Shown one piece after another: positions 1 through 5,568 of a DNA stretch of 8,019 nt. The notes beneath the pieces were generated by a model. That model had not been told where the DNA came from, did no database searches, and was given only the letters and a program-made list of their open reading frames with translations. This stretch comes from an uncultured bacterium (GTDB lineage Bacteria > Patescibacteriota > Microgenomatia > UBA1400 > PJMF01): contig CAITDX010000013.1 of the NCBI GenBank assembly GCA_903891335.1, positions 1-8,019 of the forward strand, read 5' to 3'. Positions within the stretch are counted from its first letter, which is position 1. The number at the start of each line of letters is the position of its first letter. Position numbers and translations under genes: made by a program.

Positions 1-205
1 ATTTTTTTATCAAATGTGCAACCGAACGAACCGACAACTCATTGGTGAAATCTAAGTTCTCAACCAAGCGAACAATTTCACCAACAGAAACATCTTCTGG
101 TTTCAGCTTGCACATTTTGGCTATTTTTTCTGTAACCAACCTATCTAAAGATTCCCTGGATGAATCCATACGGAAACCAGTTGATAATTCAAAATCAGAA
201 TTCAT
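1..205 (-). CDS. Hypothetical protein, N-terminal 68 residues (3' end beyond window)
   Basis: An open frame starts at ATG 205-203 and runs off the left edge with no stop. The visible part is soluble and charged, begins MNSDFELSTGFRMDSSRE, and looks mostly helical (residues 17-67), with no signal peptide or membrane segment. I do not recognise the family. The start is supported by a good promoter directly in front of it (-10 TATAAT seven bases before the ATG), which implies a leaderless message; there is no useful Shine-Dalgarno sequence. It follows the methyltransferase gene on the same strand, separated by the left copy of the 81-base direct repeat. An opposite-strand frame (42-245) also exists, but the promoter and the coherent helical composition favour the minus-strand reading. 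Existence is moderately supported; function is unknown. Confidence 0.55.
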   Translation of the reverse strand, partial: MNSDFELSTGFRMDSSRESLDRLVTEKIAKMCKLKPEDVSVGEIVRLVENLDFTNELSVRSVAHLIKK

Positions 206-212
206 ACCTATG

Positions 213-242
213 ATTATAGGTGAAATGAAAAGAAAATCACAA
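213..242 (-). promoter_or_regulatory. Sigma-70-type promoter of the left-edge gene
   Basis: On the minus strand TTGTGA (242-237), 18 bases, then TATAAT (218-213). The ATG of the left-edge gene starts at 205, so only seven bases separate the -10 box from the start codon and the transcript should have almost no leader. The -10 box lies inside the inverted repeat ACCTAT-GATT-ATAGGT (206-221), a possible operator. Confidence 0.55.
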
Positions 243-275
243 TAACTGAACAATTAGTGAATTATGAGAAAAAAA

Positions 276-356
276 CAGTTCGTGTCACCAGACAAAGCTG
301 TCCAGCTCGGGTTGTATGTGTAAAAAAGGGTTGATATATTAAGCTAAAATAGCTAT
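276..356. repeat. 81-base direct repeat, left copy
   Basis: Matches 1495-1575 without gaps over 81 bases, with three mismatches (at 283, 294 and 298). The last 58 bases (299-356) are identical. Weaker similarity continues on the right as an A-run followed by GCTCCCC, and on the left after a 3-base gap as an A-run plus CAG. It holds the small inverted repeat AGCTA-AAA-TAGCT (342-354). The copies flank the methyltransferase gene in the same orientation, 1219 bases apart. I see no coding capacity in it. Confidence 0.92.
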
Positions 357-366
357 TCTAAAAAAT

Positions 367-396
367 GCTCCCCGACATAGCCGTTACTCGAAAGAG
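367..396 (-). other. Possible decayed tRNA 3'-end fragment
   Basis: Read on the minus strand this stretch holds TTCGAGT, as in the T loop of the tRNA-Asn at 1587-1658, then CGGGGAGC followed by a T-run, as at that tRNA's 3' end. The flanking T-stem halves do not pair (about three of five) and the distance from T loop to acceptor end is too long, so it is not a working tRNA. It lies just beyond the left repeat copy, at the position the real tRNA holds beside the right copy. It may be a remnant of a duplicated or displaced tRNA end; chance is possible. Confidence 0.3.
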
Positions 397-412
397 GTGG
401 GTGAGAAGGTTT

Positions 413-1429
413 TTAAACAACAGAGTATCTATCTTCAACAGAAACAAAACCTCTTCTACGCAGAAGTCGTTTTTCTTCATCATTTCTTGCCACAACAAAT
501 GACATTTCAGTATCACTATTACCTCTAACTTTTATGGCGGCAGCATAAGAACAGTAAAAAATACTTGAAAAATCAGAAGGCTGATGGAAGTCAATCTTTC
601 GTCCAGATAATCCTCCTCCATATAAAAGTTGTCCGACTGAAACATTTTTTGATGGAGAAGAATGATATTCTAATTTGAAAACATTCTTATTAGCTCTATT
701 TAAAACATCTACGACTTCAGCCATTGATAGCAGATTTCCTTCGCAATCAAATAAATTCCTGTTGTTGTAATAAATAGCTGAATACGATCTCGGATTTTCA
801 GTAAATTTACCAGCTTCATCATTAATTGGATGACCATATTGATCAATTGGTCTAGGAATAGTTGATAGTAAAAATTTACCATCTGACTTCAACATCGAAA
901 CAACTCTTTTTAACACATTCCAATAATCAGATAAATGATAGAAAACTGACGCGCTGGTTATTAAATTAAAACCATTTGGGTGTTTGGCAAACATACTCAG
1001 ATCAACATCATATATATTTCCCAAAACTAGCTCTGGCAAATTATGATTATCTTCCCAAGTTCTTGCATCAAAACCGACAGCGCTAATATGTTGATTAACA
1101 GAACCAATTACATCAACCAAAAAATCACCAGATCCACAGCCCAAGTCAAGCCACTCACTGTCTTTTGGGAGGTTCTTAAAAACTTGCTCCGCTTGCCTAC
1201 CTTCAATCGGTGGCAACTTAGCATAGTCATTACTTCTTCCACCCAGCAACATTTTTGCAGTTCTTTGAGTAATGTACTCATAACCTTTAAACGTTAAAAC
1301 TTGCTTGTACTGTGCATGATTTATTCTATCAACAGCACTTAAAGACATTGGCTCAATACTAACACCAAGCCATTCCATTGAAGCCAATTTTGGCTCAATA
1401 TCTTTAGCTCTATCCTCTCCATCAATCAT
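413..1429 (-). CDS. Class I SAM-dependent methyltransferase, substrate unknown
   Basis: A 338-residue protein. Residues about 90-190 carry a Rossmann-type methyltransferase core: motif I WLDLGCGSGDF (93-103) for SAM binding, an acidic residue ending the second strand in AVGFDART (D121), NLITSASVFYHL (155-166) as the motif IV region, and KSDGKFLLSTIPR (181-193) as the strand after the last core helix. The first 85 residues and the last 140 are not recognised and probably set the substrate. There is no signal peptide or membrane segment. The gene is clearly AT-rich (for example 15 G/C in 661-720), unlike rpoD. It sits between the two 81-base direct repeats, downstream of tRNA-Asn on the same strand, which suggests acquisition by transfer. 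The ATG at 1429 is chosen because a candidate -10 box lies nine bases upstream; no Shine-Dalgarno is seen. Small-molecule, lipid, glycan or protein substrates are all possible. Confidence 0.88.
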   Translation of the reverse strand: MIDGEDRAKDIEPKLASMEWLGVSIEPMSLSAVDRINHAQYKQVLTFKGYEYITQRTAKMLLGGRSNDYAKLPPIEGRQAEQVFKNLPKDSEWLDLGCGSGDFLVDVIGSVNQHISAVGFDARTWEDNHNLPELVLGNIYDVDLSMFAKHPNGFNLITSASVFYHLSDYWNVLKRVVSMLKSDGKFLLSTIPRPIDQYGHPINDEAGKFTENPRSYSAIYYNNRNLFDCEGNLLSMAEVVDVLNRANKNVFKLEYHSSPSKNVSVGQLLYGGGLSGRKIDFHQPSDFSSIFYCSYAAAIKVRGNSDTEMSFVVARNDEEKRLLRRRGFVSVEDRYSVV

Positions 1430-1438
1430 ATATGACTG

Positions 1439-1467
1439 ACTATATCAAATACAAAGAATACGAACAA
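1439..1467 (-). promoter_or_regulatory. Candidate promoter of the methyltransferase gene
   Basis: On the minus strand TTGTTC (1467-1462), 17 bases, then TATAGT (1444-1439). The -10 matches five of six consensus bases and the -35 three of six. The ATG at 1429 follows the -10 box after nine bases, again pointing to a leaderless or near-leaderless mRNA. It lies outside the repeat copy, so the gene carries its own promoter. Confidence 0.4.
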
Positions 1468-1494
1468 GCCAGCTTCATCACTTTCAAAAAACAG

Positions 1495-1575
1495 CAGTTC
1501 GCGTCACCAGACTAAGTTGTCCAGCTCGGGTTGTATGTGTAAAAAAGGGTTGATATATTAAGCTAAAATAGCTAT
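1495..1575. repeat. 81-base direct repeat, right copy, next to tRNA-Asn
   Basis: Partner of 276-356 (78 of 81 bases identical; 1518-1575 identical to 299-356). It begins about a dozen bases beyond the 3' end of tRNA-Asn(GTT), separated from it by an A-run (T-run in the tRNA's own direction). It includes the inverted repeat AGCTA-AAA-TAGCT (1561-1573). The position beside a tRNA 3' end, the direct orientation and the AT-rich gene between the copies resemble attachment-site or cassette boundaries, but no recombinase gene is in the window. Confidence 0.92.
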
Positions 1576-1586
1576 ATTGAAAAAAG

Positions 1587-1658
1587 CTCCCCCGCGTGGA
1601 CTCGAACCACGAACCTTGAAGTTAACAGCTTCCTGCTCTGCCATTGAGCTACAGGGGA
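1587..1658 (-). tRNA. tRNA-Asn (anticodon GTT)
   Basis: A 72-base cloverleaf. The acceptor stem TCCCCTG/CGGGGGA pairs throughout with one G-U. The D arm is GCTC-AATGGCA-GAGC. The anticodon arm is GGAAG-CTGTTAA-CTTCA, with anticodon GTT and one mismatch at the top pair (27-43). The variable loop is AGGTT and the T arm CGTGG-TTCGAGT-CCACG. The discriminator is G, as expected for tRNA-Asn. CCA is not encoded and must be added afterwards; the gene ends in G followed by C and six T, which may help end transcription. It lies 76 bases after the EEP-family gene on the same strand and may be read from that operon; I see no convincing promoter of its own. The 81-base repeat starts just past its 3' end. 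Confidence 0.95.
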
Positions 1659-1734
1659 TTGTTGACTTGTTAAAAACAGAGGTAATTCTACCAACTAATC
1701 AGATAAAATACCAGCAAGAAAAGTGAGAGAAAAC

Positions 1735-2463
1735 TCATGCTTTCTCGATTCGTGCCACCACCGCCATATGGTCACTGGTATTGGCCAAAACGCGCACCTC
1801 ACTTGCCTGATAGTGCTGACTGGTAAAAAGCGCATCAACCACCAAACGAATATCAATACCAGATTTATGCAAATTCTTATCAATCGTAGTCTCGACGGTA
1901 GGGGGAATGTTATCAGTATATTTCTGCGCCAAATCATCCCAAATTTCATAGCCTCGCGGCGTATTGAGATCGCCACATAAAATCATTTCAGTGAAACTCT
2001 CCAAAAAAGGAGTTAGAGTTGCATAATCCCGTCGCTGCTCATCACTAACTGCCCCCTCACCAGACCAGGTGAAATGAGCAGTGCAAATCTGGAAATCTTG
2101 TCCACCAACGCGAGCTTTAGCAGCCACAACCACTCGATCAATCCGTTCTGGATGATCATTATCAAAAACAGCCGTTTCACCACTCTCATGTCCAACATAA
2201 TAATAGTGCTGCACTGCGTCCAATTCATTGGCAAAAATAGCCACTCCCCAAGGTCCACGCAGAGGCAAGTGATCGTTGGGCTGAGTAATAGTCGCCTGCG
2301 GGTAAAAGACGACGTGCGCCAGGCCGCTGGCCTGGCGCAACTCCTCCAAATCACATTCAAACACCTCCTGCAGAGCCACTACATCAGCAGCTTCCTGCTG
2401 CAATAGCGGCAGAATCCGCACAAAATGCTTATTACCTTCTATATTGCAGGAAAGAAATTTCAT
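1735..2463 (-). CDS. Endonuclease/exonuclease/phosphatase (EEP) family hydrolase
   Basis: A 242-residue protein, roughly one complete EEP domain (DNase I/exonuclease III fold). All the family's catalytic positions are visible: N7 in SCNIEG, metal-binding E33 in ALQEVF, H130 in CTAHFTW, D165 and N167 in CGDLNTPRG, D210 in VVDALF, and the closing S230-D231-H232 in NTSDHMAV. Members cut phosphodiester or phosphate ester bonds with a divalent metal; substrates range from DNA (ExoIII) to lipid head groups and nucleotide cofactors, and the sequence does not decide which. No signal peptide, so cytoplasmic. The start ATG overlaps the stop of the upstream metallopeptidase gene as ATGA, implying translational coupling. 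GC content resembles rpoD and exceeds that of the metallopeptidase gene. Stop is TGA. tRNA-Asn follows after 76 bases. Confidence 0.88.
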   Translation of the reverse strand: MKFLSCNIEGNKHFVRILPLLQQEAADVVALQEVFECDLEELRQASGLAHVVFYPQATITQPNDHLPLRGPWGVAIFANELDAVQHYYYVGHESGETAVFDNDHPERIDRVVVAAKARVGGQDFQICTAHFTWSGEGAVSDEQRRDYATLTPFLESFTEMILCGDLNTPRGYEIWDDLAQKYTDNIPPTVETTIDKNLHKSGIDIRLVVDALFTSQHYQASEVRVLANTSDHMAVVARIEKA

Positions 2464-3452
2464 AATTGATTTAGTAAACTTACTTTTAATTTTATCAGGC
2501 TATCAAATTGATTTCTTATATTAGAATTATTAAAAATAGCATCAAAAGTAGCCAATAAATTTCCATTAATGCTGTGATTATGCAACTCAAACAATAACCT
2601 CATGGCCCCATACTCTGGATCTTTATTTTCGGCAAAAATCAAAGCTAAAAAATGAACGATAGCCCAACCCAAAGTATAGTCGCTAAATCTCATGATCTTA
2701 GTACCATCAAAAATTTTTTGACGAATATTTTGCCATGATAATTGCTGCACGTCGCCAAATTCTCTCATTAATTCCTCGCAATGAACCTTATGCACCTCTA
2801 AACTAGCTGATGCGAATTCGCAAAAACCTTCGGTCAAAAAATTACTTGGATTCCAACCATGAGATGAAGAAAATGCGTCTATTGCTGAATGATGCGCCTC
2901 GTGAAGATAGTGATGTTGTATGGCTAATTCAAACGGAAAACCGTGATCTCTGCAAATCCAGCTCACTATATCGTGCTCAGGATCATTGGCGCTACGAAAT
3001 TCTAACATTTCAGAAGCCTTCCAATAGGGAACACTATCTAATGCCTCAATTAAAACTTTTTCTTCAACACCTAGATACGCTGCTGTGTGCTTAATTTGAT
3101 CTTCAGAAACAGATAACATTAGGGCTGGAAACGGGAATAATAAATCTGCAAATTTTTGCAATTCACTGCTGTGGTTGCCCGCATAAATACACATTCGATC
3201 CCAAAATCTTCTGGCCTGCTCTTGTCCATCGCGTCGATCGTCCTCTATTGCCATAGCATAATCGACAACTACTGGGTTGAAATCAAAATATTCAGCCGGT
3301 ACTGCAAACCCACCTTTTCCTAAAAATACTGTTGTGTTGGGATTCGACAACCCCAAAGCTCTATAGGCGGCACTTTCTACCCGAGACACTGGAGAAGGAT
3401 TTTTCAGTCCAGACAGTTTAGCACTTCTGTCTAACATCTCACCCCTAAACAT
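2460..3452 (-). CDS. Predicted zinc metallopeptidase, peptidase MA-like (gluzincin type)
   Basis: A 330-residue protein. HEAHH (184-188) fits the zinc-binding HExxH signature; 19 residues later comes FLTEGFCEFAS (205-215), whose E208 fits the third zinc ligand of the gluzincin WLxEGxAEY motif typical of peptidase MA-like proteins. The tail, with FSDYTLGWAIVHFLALIF (256-273) and a final FDAIF segment, also follows that family's layout. The first 110 residues are unrecognised. No signal peptide or transmembrane helix, so probably cytoplasmic; substrate unknown. The gene starts six bases after rpoD stops and ends in an ATGA overlap with the EEP gene, so it is cotranscribed with both. It is visibly more AT-rich than its neighbours (12 G/C in 2461-2520), suggesting later insertion into the operon. 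An alternative start at ATG 3437-3435 follows AGGGG four bases upstream and is equally plausible, giving 325 residues. Confidence 0.75.
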   Translation of the reverse strand: MFRGEMLDRSAKLSGLKNPSPVSRVESAAYRALGLSNPNTTVFLGKGGFAVPAEYFDFNPVVVDYAMAIEDDRRDGQEQARRFWDRMCIYAGNHSSELQKFADLLFPFPALMLSVSEDQIKHTAAYLGVEEKVLIEALDSVPYWKASEMLEFRSANDPEHDIVSWICRDHGFPFELAIQHHYLHEAHHSAIDAFSSSHGWNPSNFLTEGFCEFASASLEVHKVHCEELMREFGDVQQLSWQNIRQKIFDGTKIMRFSDYTLGWAIVHFLALIFAENKDPEYGAMRLLFELHNHSINGNLLATFDAIFNNSNIRNQFDSLIKLKVSLLNQL

Positions 3453-3458
3453 AGTCAG

Positions 3459-4565
3459 CTACTCCAAAAAATCTTGCAGTTTTTTGCGCTTACTGGGATG
3501 TTTCAACTTCCGCAAAGCTTTCGCCTCAATCTGACGAATACGCTCACGAGTCACACCAAATTCTTTACCAACTTCCTCCAGCGTCATAGTGCGATTGCCA
3601 GCCAAACCAAAGCGCATTCGTAGCACCTTCGCCTCACGATCGGACAGCGCTCGCAGCACTTCTTCGACATTTTCCGAAAGCATCTGCTTACTGGTCGTAT
3701 CGTAGGGACTATCTTGTTTCTCATCAGCGATAAAATCACCCAAGGTGCTATCATCTTCACCATCACCCACTGGCGTTTCTAGTGAAGTCGTATTTTGAGA
3801 AATCTTGAGAATCTCCCGCACCTTCTCTGGCTCGAGATCCATCTTTTCACCAATTTCCTCAGGAGTGGGCTCGCGACCCAAGTCTTGCATCAAACGACGC
3901 GAAGTCCGCATCAGTTTATTGATCGTCTCGACCATGTGCACCGGAATACGAATCGTCCGAGCTTGATCAGCAATCGAACGAGTGATGGCTTGACGAATCC
4001 ACCAAGTGGCGTAGGTCGAAAACTTGAATCCCTTGGTCCAGTCATATTTTTCAACTGCCCGAATCAGGCCTTTATTACCCTCCTGAATCAAATCCAAGAA
4101 GGTCATGCCGCGACCAATGTATTTCTTGGCGATGGAAACCACCAAGCGCAAGTTAGCATCGATCAAGCCTTTTTTGGCTTTGTCGCTGCCGGCCTCAACT
4201 TCTTGGGCTAGGCGAATTTCATCTTCACGATTCAGTAAAGGAATCCGACCAATTTCCTTGAGGTACATGCGCACTGGATCAGACACTCCGACGCTGCCTA
4301 AACTAGCCAAGACGTCCAACTCTTGCTTGAGGACATCCTCATCGCCAGCCGTCTCATCTTTGGACACTGATTCAAAAATATCAATATTTTTCTTGAAAAA
4401 ACGATCGTAGAGATCATCGAGTTCATCGACATAAATCTCCGGCTCCACAAACACATCCAAGATCTCATCCTGAGTCACAAACCCTCGAGAACTAGCCATC
4501 TTAAAGAGTTGCTTAATGTCTTCAGTTAAACTTTTGGGGATTTTCTTGATCGCTGCGTCGGTCAT
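3459..4565 (-). CDS. rpoD: RNA polymerase primary sigma factor RpoD (sigma-70)
   Basis: A 368-residue sigma factor that directs RNA polymerase to housekeeping promoters. In order: a short acidic region 1.1-like segment (1-65), region 1.2 from DPVRMYLKEIG (96-106), region 2 at about 135-205 with LIDANLRLVVSIAKKYIGRG, the core-binding and -10 recognition block DLIQEGNKGLIRAVEKYD (158-175) and FSTYATWWIRQAITRSIADQ (182-201), region 3 (about 206-285), and region 4 with the -35 reading helix-turn-helix TLEEVGKEFGVTRERIRQIE (328-347). The long insert between regions 1.2 and 2 of proteobacterial RpoD is absent. A GTG 18 bases upstream (4583) would add six residues but lies upstream of, and partly within, the -10 element, so it cannot be on the mRNA; ATG 4565 is the start. 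A metallopeptidase and an EEP protein follow in the same operon. Confidence 0.97.
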   Translation of the reverse strand: MTDAAIKKIPKSLTEDIKQLFKMASSRGFVTQDEILDVFVEPEIYVDELDDLYDRFFKKNIDIFESVSKDETAGDEDVLKQELDVLASLGSVGVSDPVRMYLKEIGRIPLLNREDEIRLAQEVEAGSDKAKKGLIDANLRLVVSIAKKYIGRGMTFLDLIQEGNKGLIRAVEKYDWTKGFKFSTYATWWIRQAITRSIADQARTIRIPVHMVETINKLMRTSRRLMQDLGREPTPEEIGEKMDLEPEKVREILKISQNTTSLETPVGDGEDDSTLGDFIADEKQDSPYDTTSKQMLSENVEEVLRALSDREAKVLRMRFGLAGNRTMTLEEVGKEFGVTRERIRQIEAKALRKLKHPSKRKKLQDFLE

Positions 4566-4574
4566 AAGTGTATA

Positions 4575-4603
4575 ATTATACACCTTGACAAGCTAGAAGT
4601 CAA
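4575..4603 (-). promoter_or_regulatory. Strong sigma-70 promoter of rpoD, with overlapping palindromes
   Basis: On the minus strand TTGACT (4603-4598), 17 bases, then TATAAT (4580-4575): five and six of six consensus bases at the preferred spacing. Nine bases lie between the -10 box and ATG 4565, so the message is leaderless or nearly so. The -10 box is inside the perfect 16-base palindrome GTGTATAATTATACAC (4568-4583). A second inverted repeat, CTTGAC-(9)-GTCAAG (4584-4604), covers the -35. Both could bind a repressor or activator. RpoD probably recognises its own promoter. Confidence 0.85.
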
Positions 4604-4617
4604 GTGCCTTCACCAGA

Positions 4618-4692
4618 TCAGCAAAACCTTAGTTGATCGTTTTGGATATCTTTTGATATAGTTGACAACAATCTGTGGAACCAGGATAACAC
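4618..4692 (-). CDS. Possible 24-residue small ORF with a strong Shine-Dalgarno
   Basis: GTG at 4692-4690 opens 24 codons ending in TGA at 4620-4618. Just before it is GAGGAGGAGGGG, the best Shine-Dalgarno match I see in the window, at normal spacing. The predicted peptide begins MLSWFHRLLS. It lies between the cohesin-like gene and the rpoD promoter, so it could only be read from the upstream operon. The purine tract may be chance; there is no family evidence. The rest of the 4604-4730 gap holds a small ATATC-TTTT-GATAT hairpin and no clear terminator. Confidence 0.2.
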   Translation of the reverse strand: MLSWFHRLLSTISKDIQNDQLRFC

Positions 4693-4730
4693 CCCCTCCT
4701 CCTCACGCAATCAAGCCTAGACCACCAAGT

Positions 4731-5540
4731 TTAAACCACTTCTTCTCGAGCAAATAGCCTTGCGAAGAAACTCCGCAGCTTCTGCATCACTCGCTCCAAA
4801 AAGGAAATCCGTTCTTCTTGAGCAGCGACTTCGTTTTTGAGGGTTGTCAACTCTTGATTGACTCGTTGAAATTCTTGGTCATACACTGAAGTTGGAGTCG
4901 GCGTTGGAGTGGCACTCGTGGTCACCTGAGGAGTTGGAGTAGGCAAACTGGTTGGAGTGCTGGTTGGGCTTGGACTGAGCGAAATAGGTCTACCACTACT
5001 CAAAATACTAATAATTCGCGCCCTTGACTCTGGTGTATAGTTGTCATAATCATTTTTAGCTGTGTCAGCGTAGCGCACATATGAGTGACTTGCATCGATG
5101 TAGCCGCGCACCTCTCCCGCCCCGGTAGTTTTCAGGCCCACTCGAAAGACTGGAATCGCTCCCGAACCCTCATTGAAAGGCTTACTACCTGCCTTCAACA
5201 CTACCCGCACCCGCATGCCATCGGCATTCTCATAAATCGGCTGATACTCAACCAAAGTCATCGGACTAGAAACCGCCACCATTTGTGCATGCTGCGGATG
5301 AAGGTTAAATGTCATACTTTGACGGTCAAATTGACCTCTAATTAGAAACTGGACGTCAATTTCATTGATTTGATTGCCCAGTGAATTCAAAACCAAGTCG
5401 TAGTAAACCGTATTGCCCTCCACCACTTGATTGTTCTCAGTGGTCAGTAGAAGCACTGCGTTGCTGTCTGCCCAAGCTGGCGATGCACTCACCAAAAACG
5501 CAGCAAATAAAAGCATGACACACACAAAGAATCTTTTCAT
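4731..5540 (-). CDS. Secreted cohesin-like domain protein with Pro/Thr linker and coiled coil
   Basis: A 269-residue exported protein. Residues 1-24 are a Sec signal peptide (KR, hydrophobic core, cleavage likely after PAWA). Residues about 27-180 are beta-rich and resemble a cohesin-type sandwich: VVEGNTVYYDLVLNS, NQINEIDVQF, then FNEGSGAIPVFRVGLKTTGAG as in the family's later strands. Residues 187-218 are a Pro/Thr/Ser linker, typical of spacers in surface proteins. Residues 220-258 form a charged coiled coil, and the final KLRSFFARLFAR is amphipathic and could touch the membrane or a partner. The role is probably binding or scaffolding outside the cell; ligand unknown. ATG 5540 is chosen over a TTG at 5564 because it opens directly into the signal peptide; a TACAAT hexamer lies seven bases upstream. 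It starts 28 bases after map stops and ends the operon. The cohesin assignment is moderate; the domain order is clear. Confidence 0.8.
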   Translation of the reverse strand: MKRFFVCVMLLFAAFLVSASPAWADSNAVLLLTTENNQVVEGNTVYYDLVLNSLGNQINEIDVQFLIRGQFDRQSMTFNLHPQHAQMVAVSSPMTLVEYQPIYENADGMRVRVVLKAGSKPFNEGSGAIPVFRVGLKTTGAGEVRGYIDASHSYVRYADTAKNDYDNYTPESRARIISILSSGRPISLSPSPTSTPTSLPTPTPQVTTSATPTPTPTSVYDQEFQRVNQELTTLKNEVAAQEERISFLERVMQKLRSFFARLFAREEVV

Positions 5541-5568
5541 GAAAATAATTGTAGACCTAAACAAACAG

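Noticed and set aside
1..205. Acyl-carrier-protein-like fold for the left-edge protein
   Set aside because: LKPEDVSV recalls carrier proteins, but the DSL serine for the phosphopantetheine arm is missing and only the N-terminus is visible.
42..245. Plus-strand open frame of 67 codons at the left edge
   Set aside because: The minus strand has a longer frame with a promoter placed exactly at its ATG, and all other genes are on the minus strand; this frame is its shadow.
276..356. Integron attC site
   Set aside because: I looked for paired RYYYAAC and GTTRRRY ends and nested inverted arms. GTT-containing steps occur, but no matching inverted partner closes the site.
1672..1692. Terminator-like hairpin GGTA-ATTC-TACC followed by a T-run between the EEP gene and tRNA-Asn
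   Set aside because: The stem is only four pairs, AT-containing, and four bases away from the T-run; too weak to call.
3795..4211. Plus-strand open frame of 138 codons
   Set aside because: It lies entirely within rpoD, opposite the conserved regions 2 and 3, and shows no family features.
4566..4583. Upstream GTG start for rpoD adding six residues
   Set aside because: The GTG overlaps the -10 element and lies upstream of the likely transcription start, so it would not be on the mRNA.
4662..4690. Plus-strand promoter TTGACA, 17 bases, GATAAC
   Set aside because: The -10 is weak and no plus-strand gene follows; it points into the antisense of the cohesin-like gene.
4890..4985. Tandem GGAGTTGG/GTTGGAGT-like short repeats
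   Set aside because: They are codon-level repeats encoding the Pro/Thr/Ser linker of the secreted protein, not an independent DNA repeat or CRISPR.
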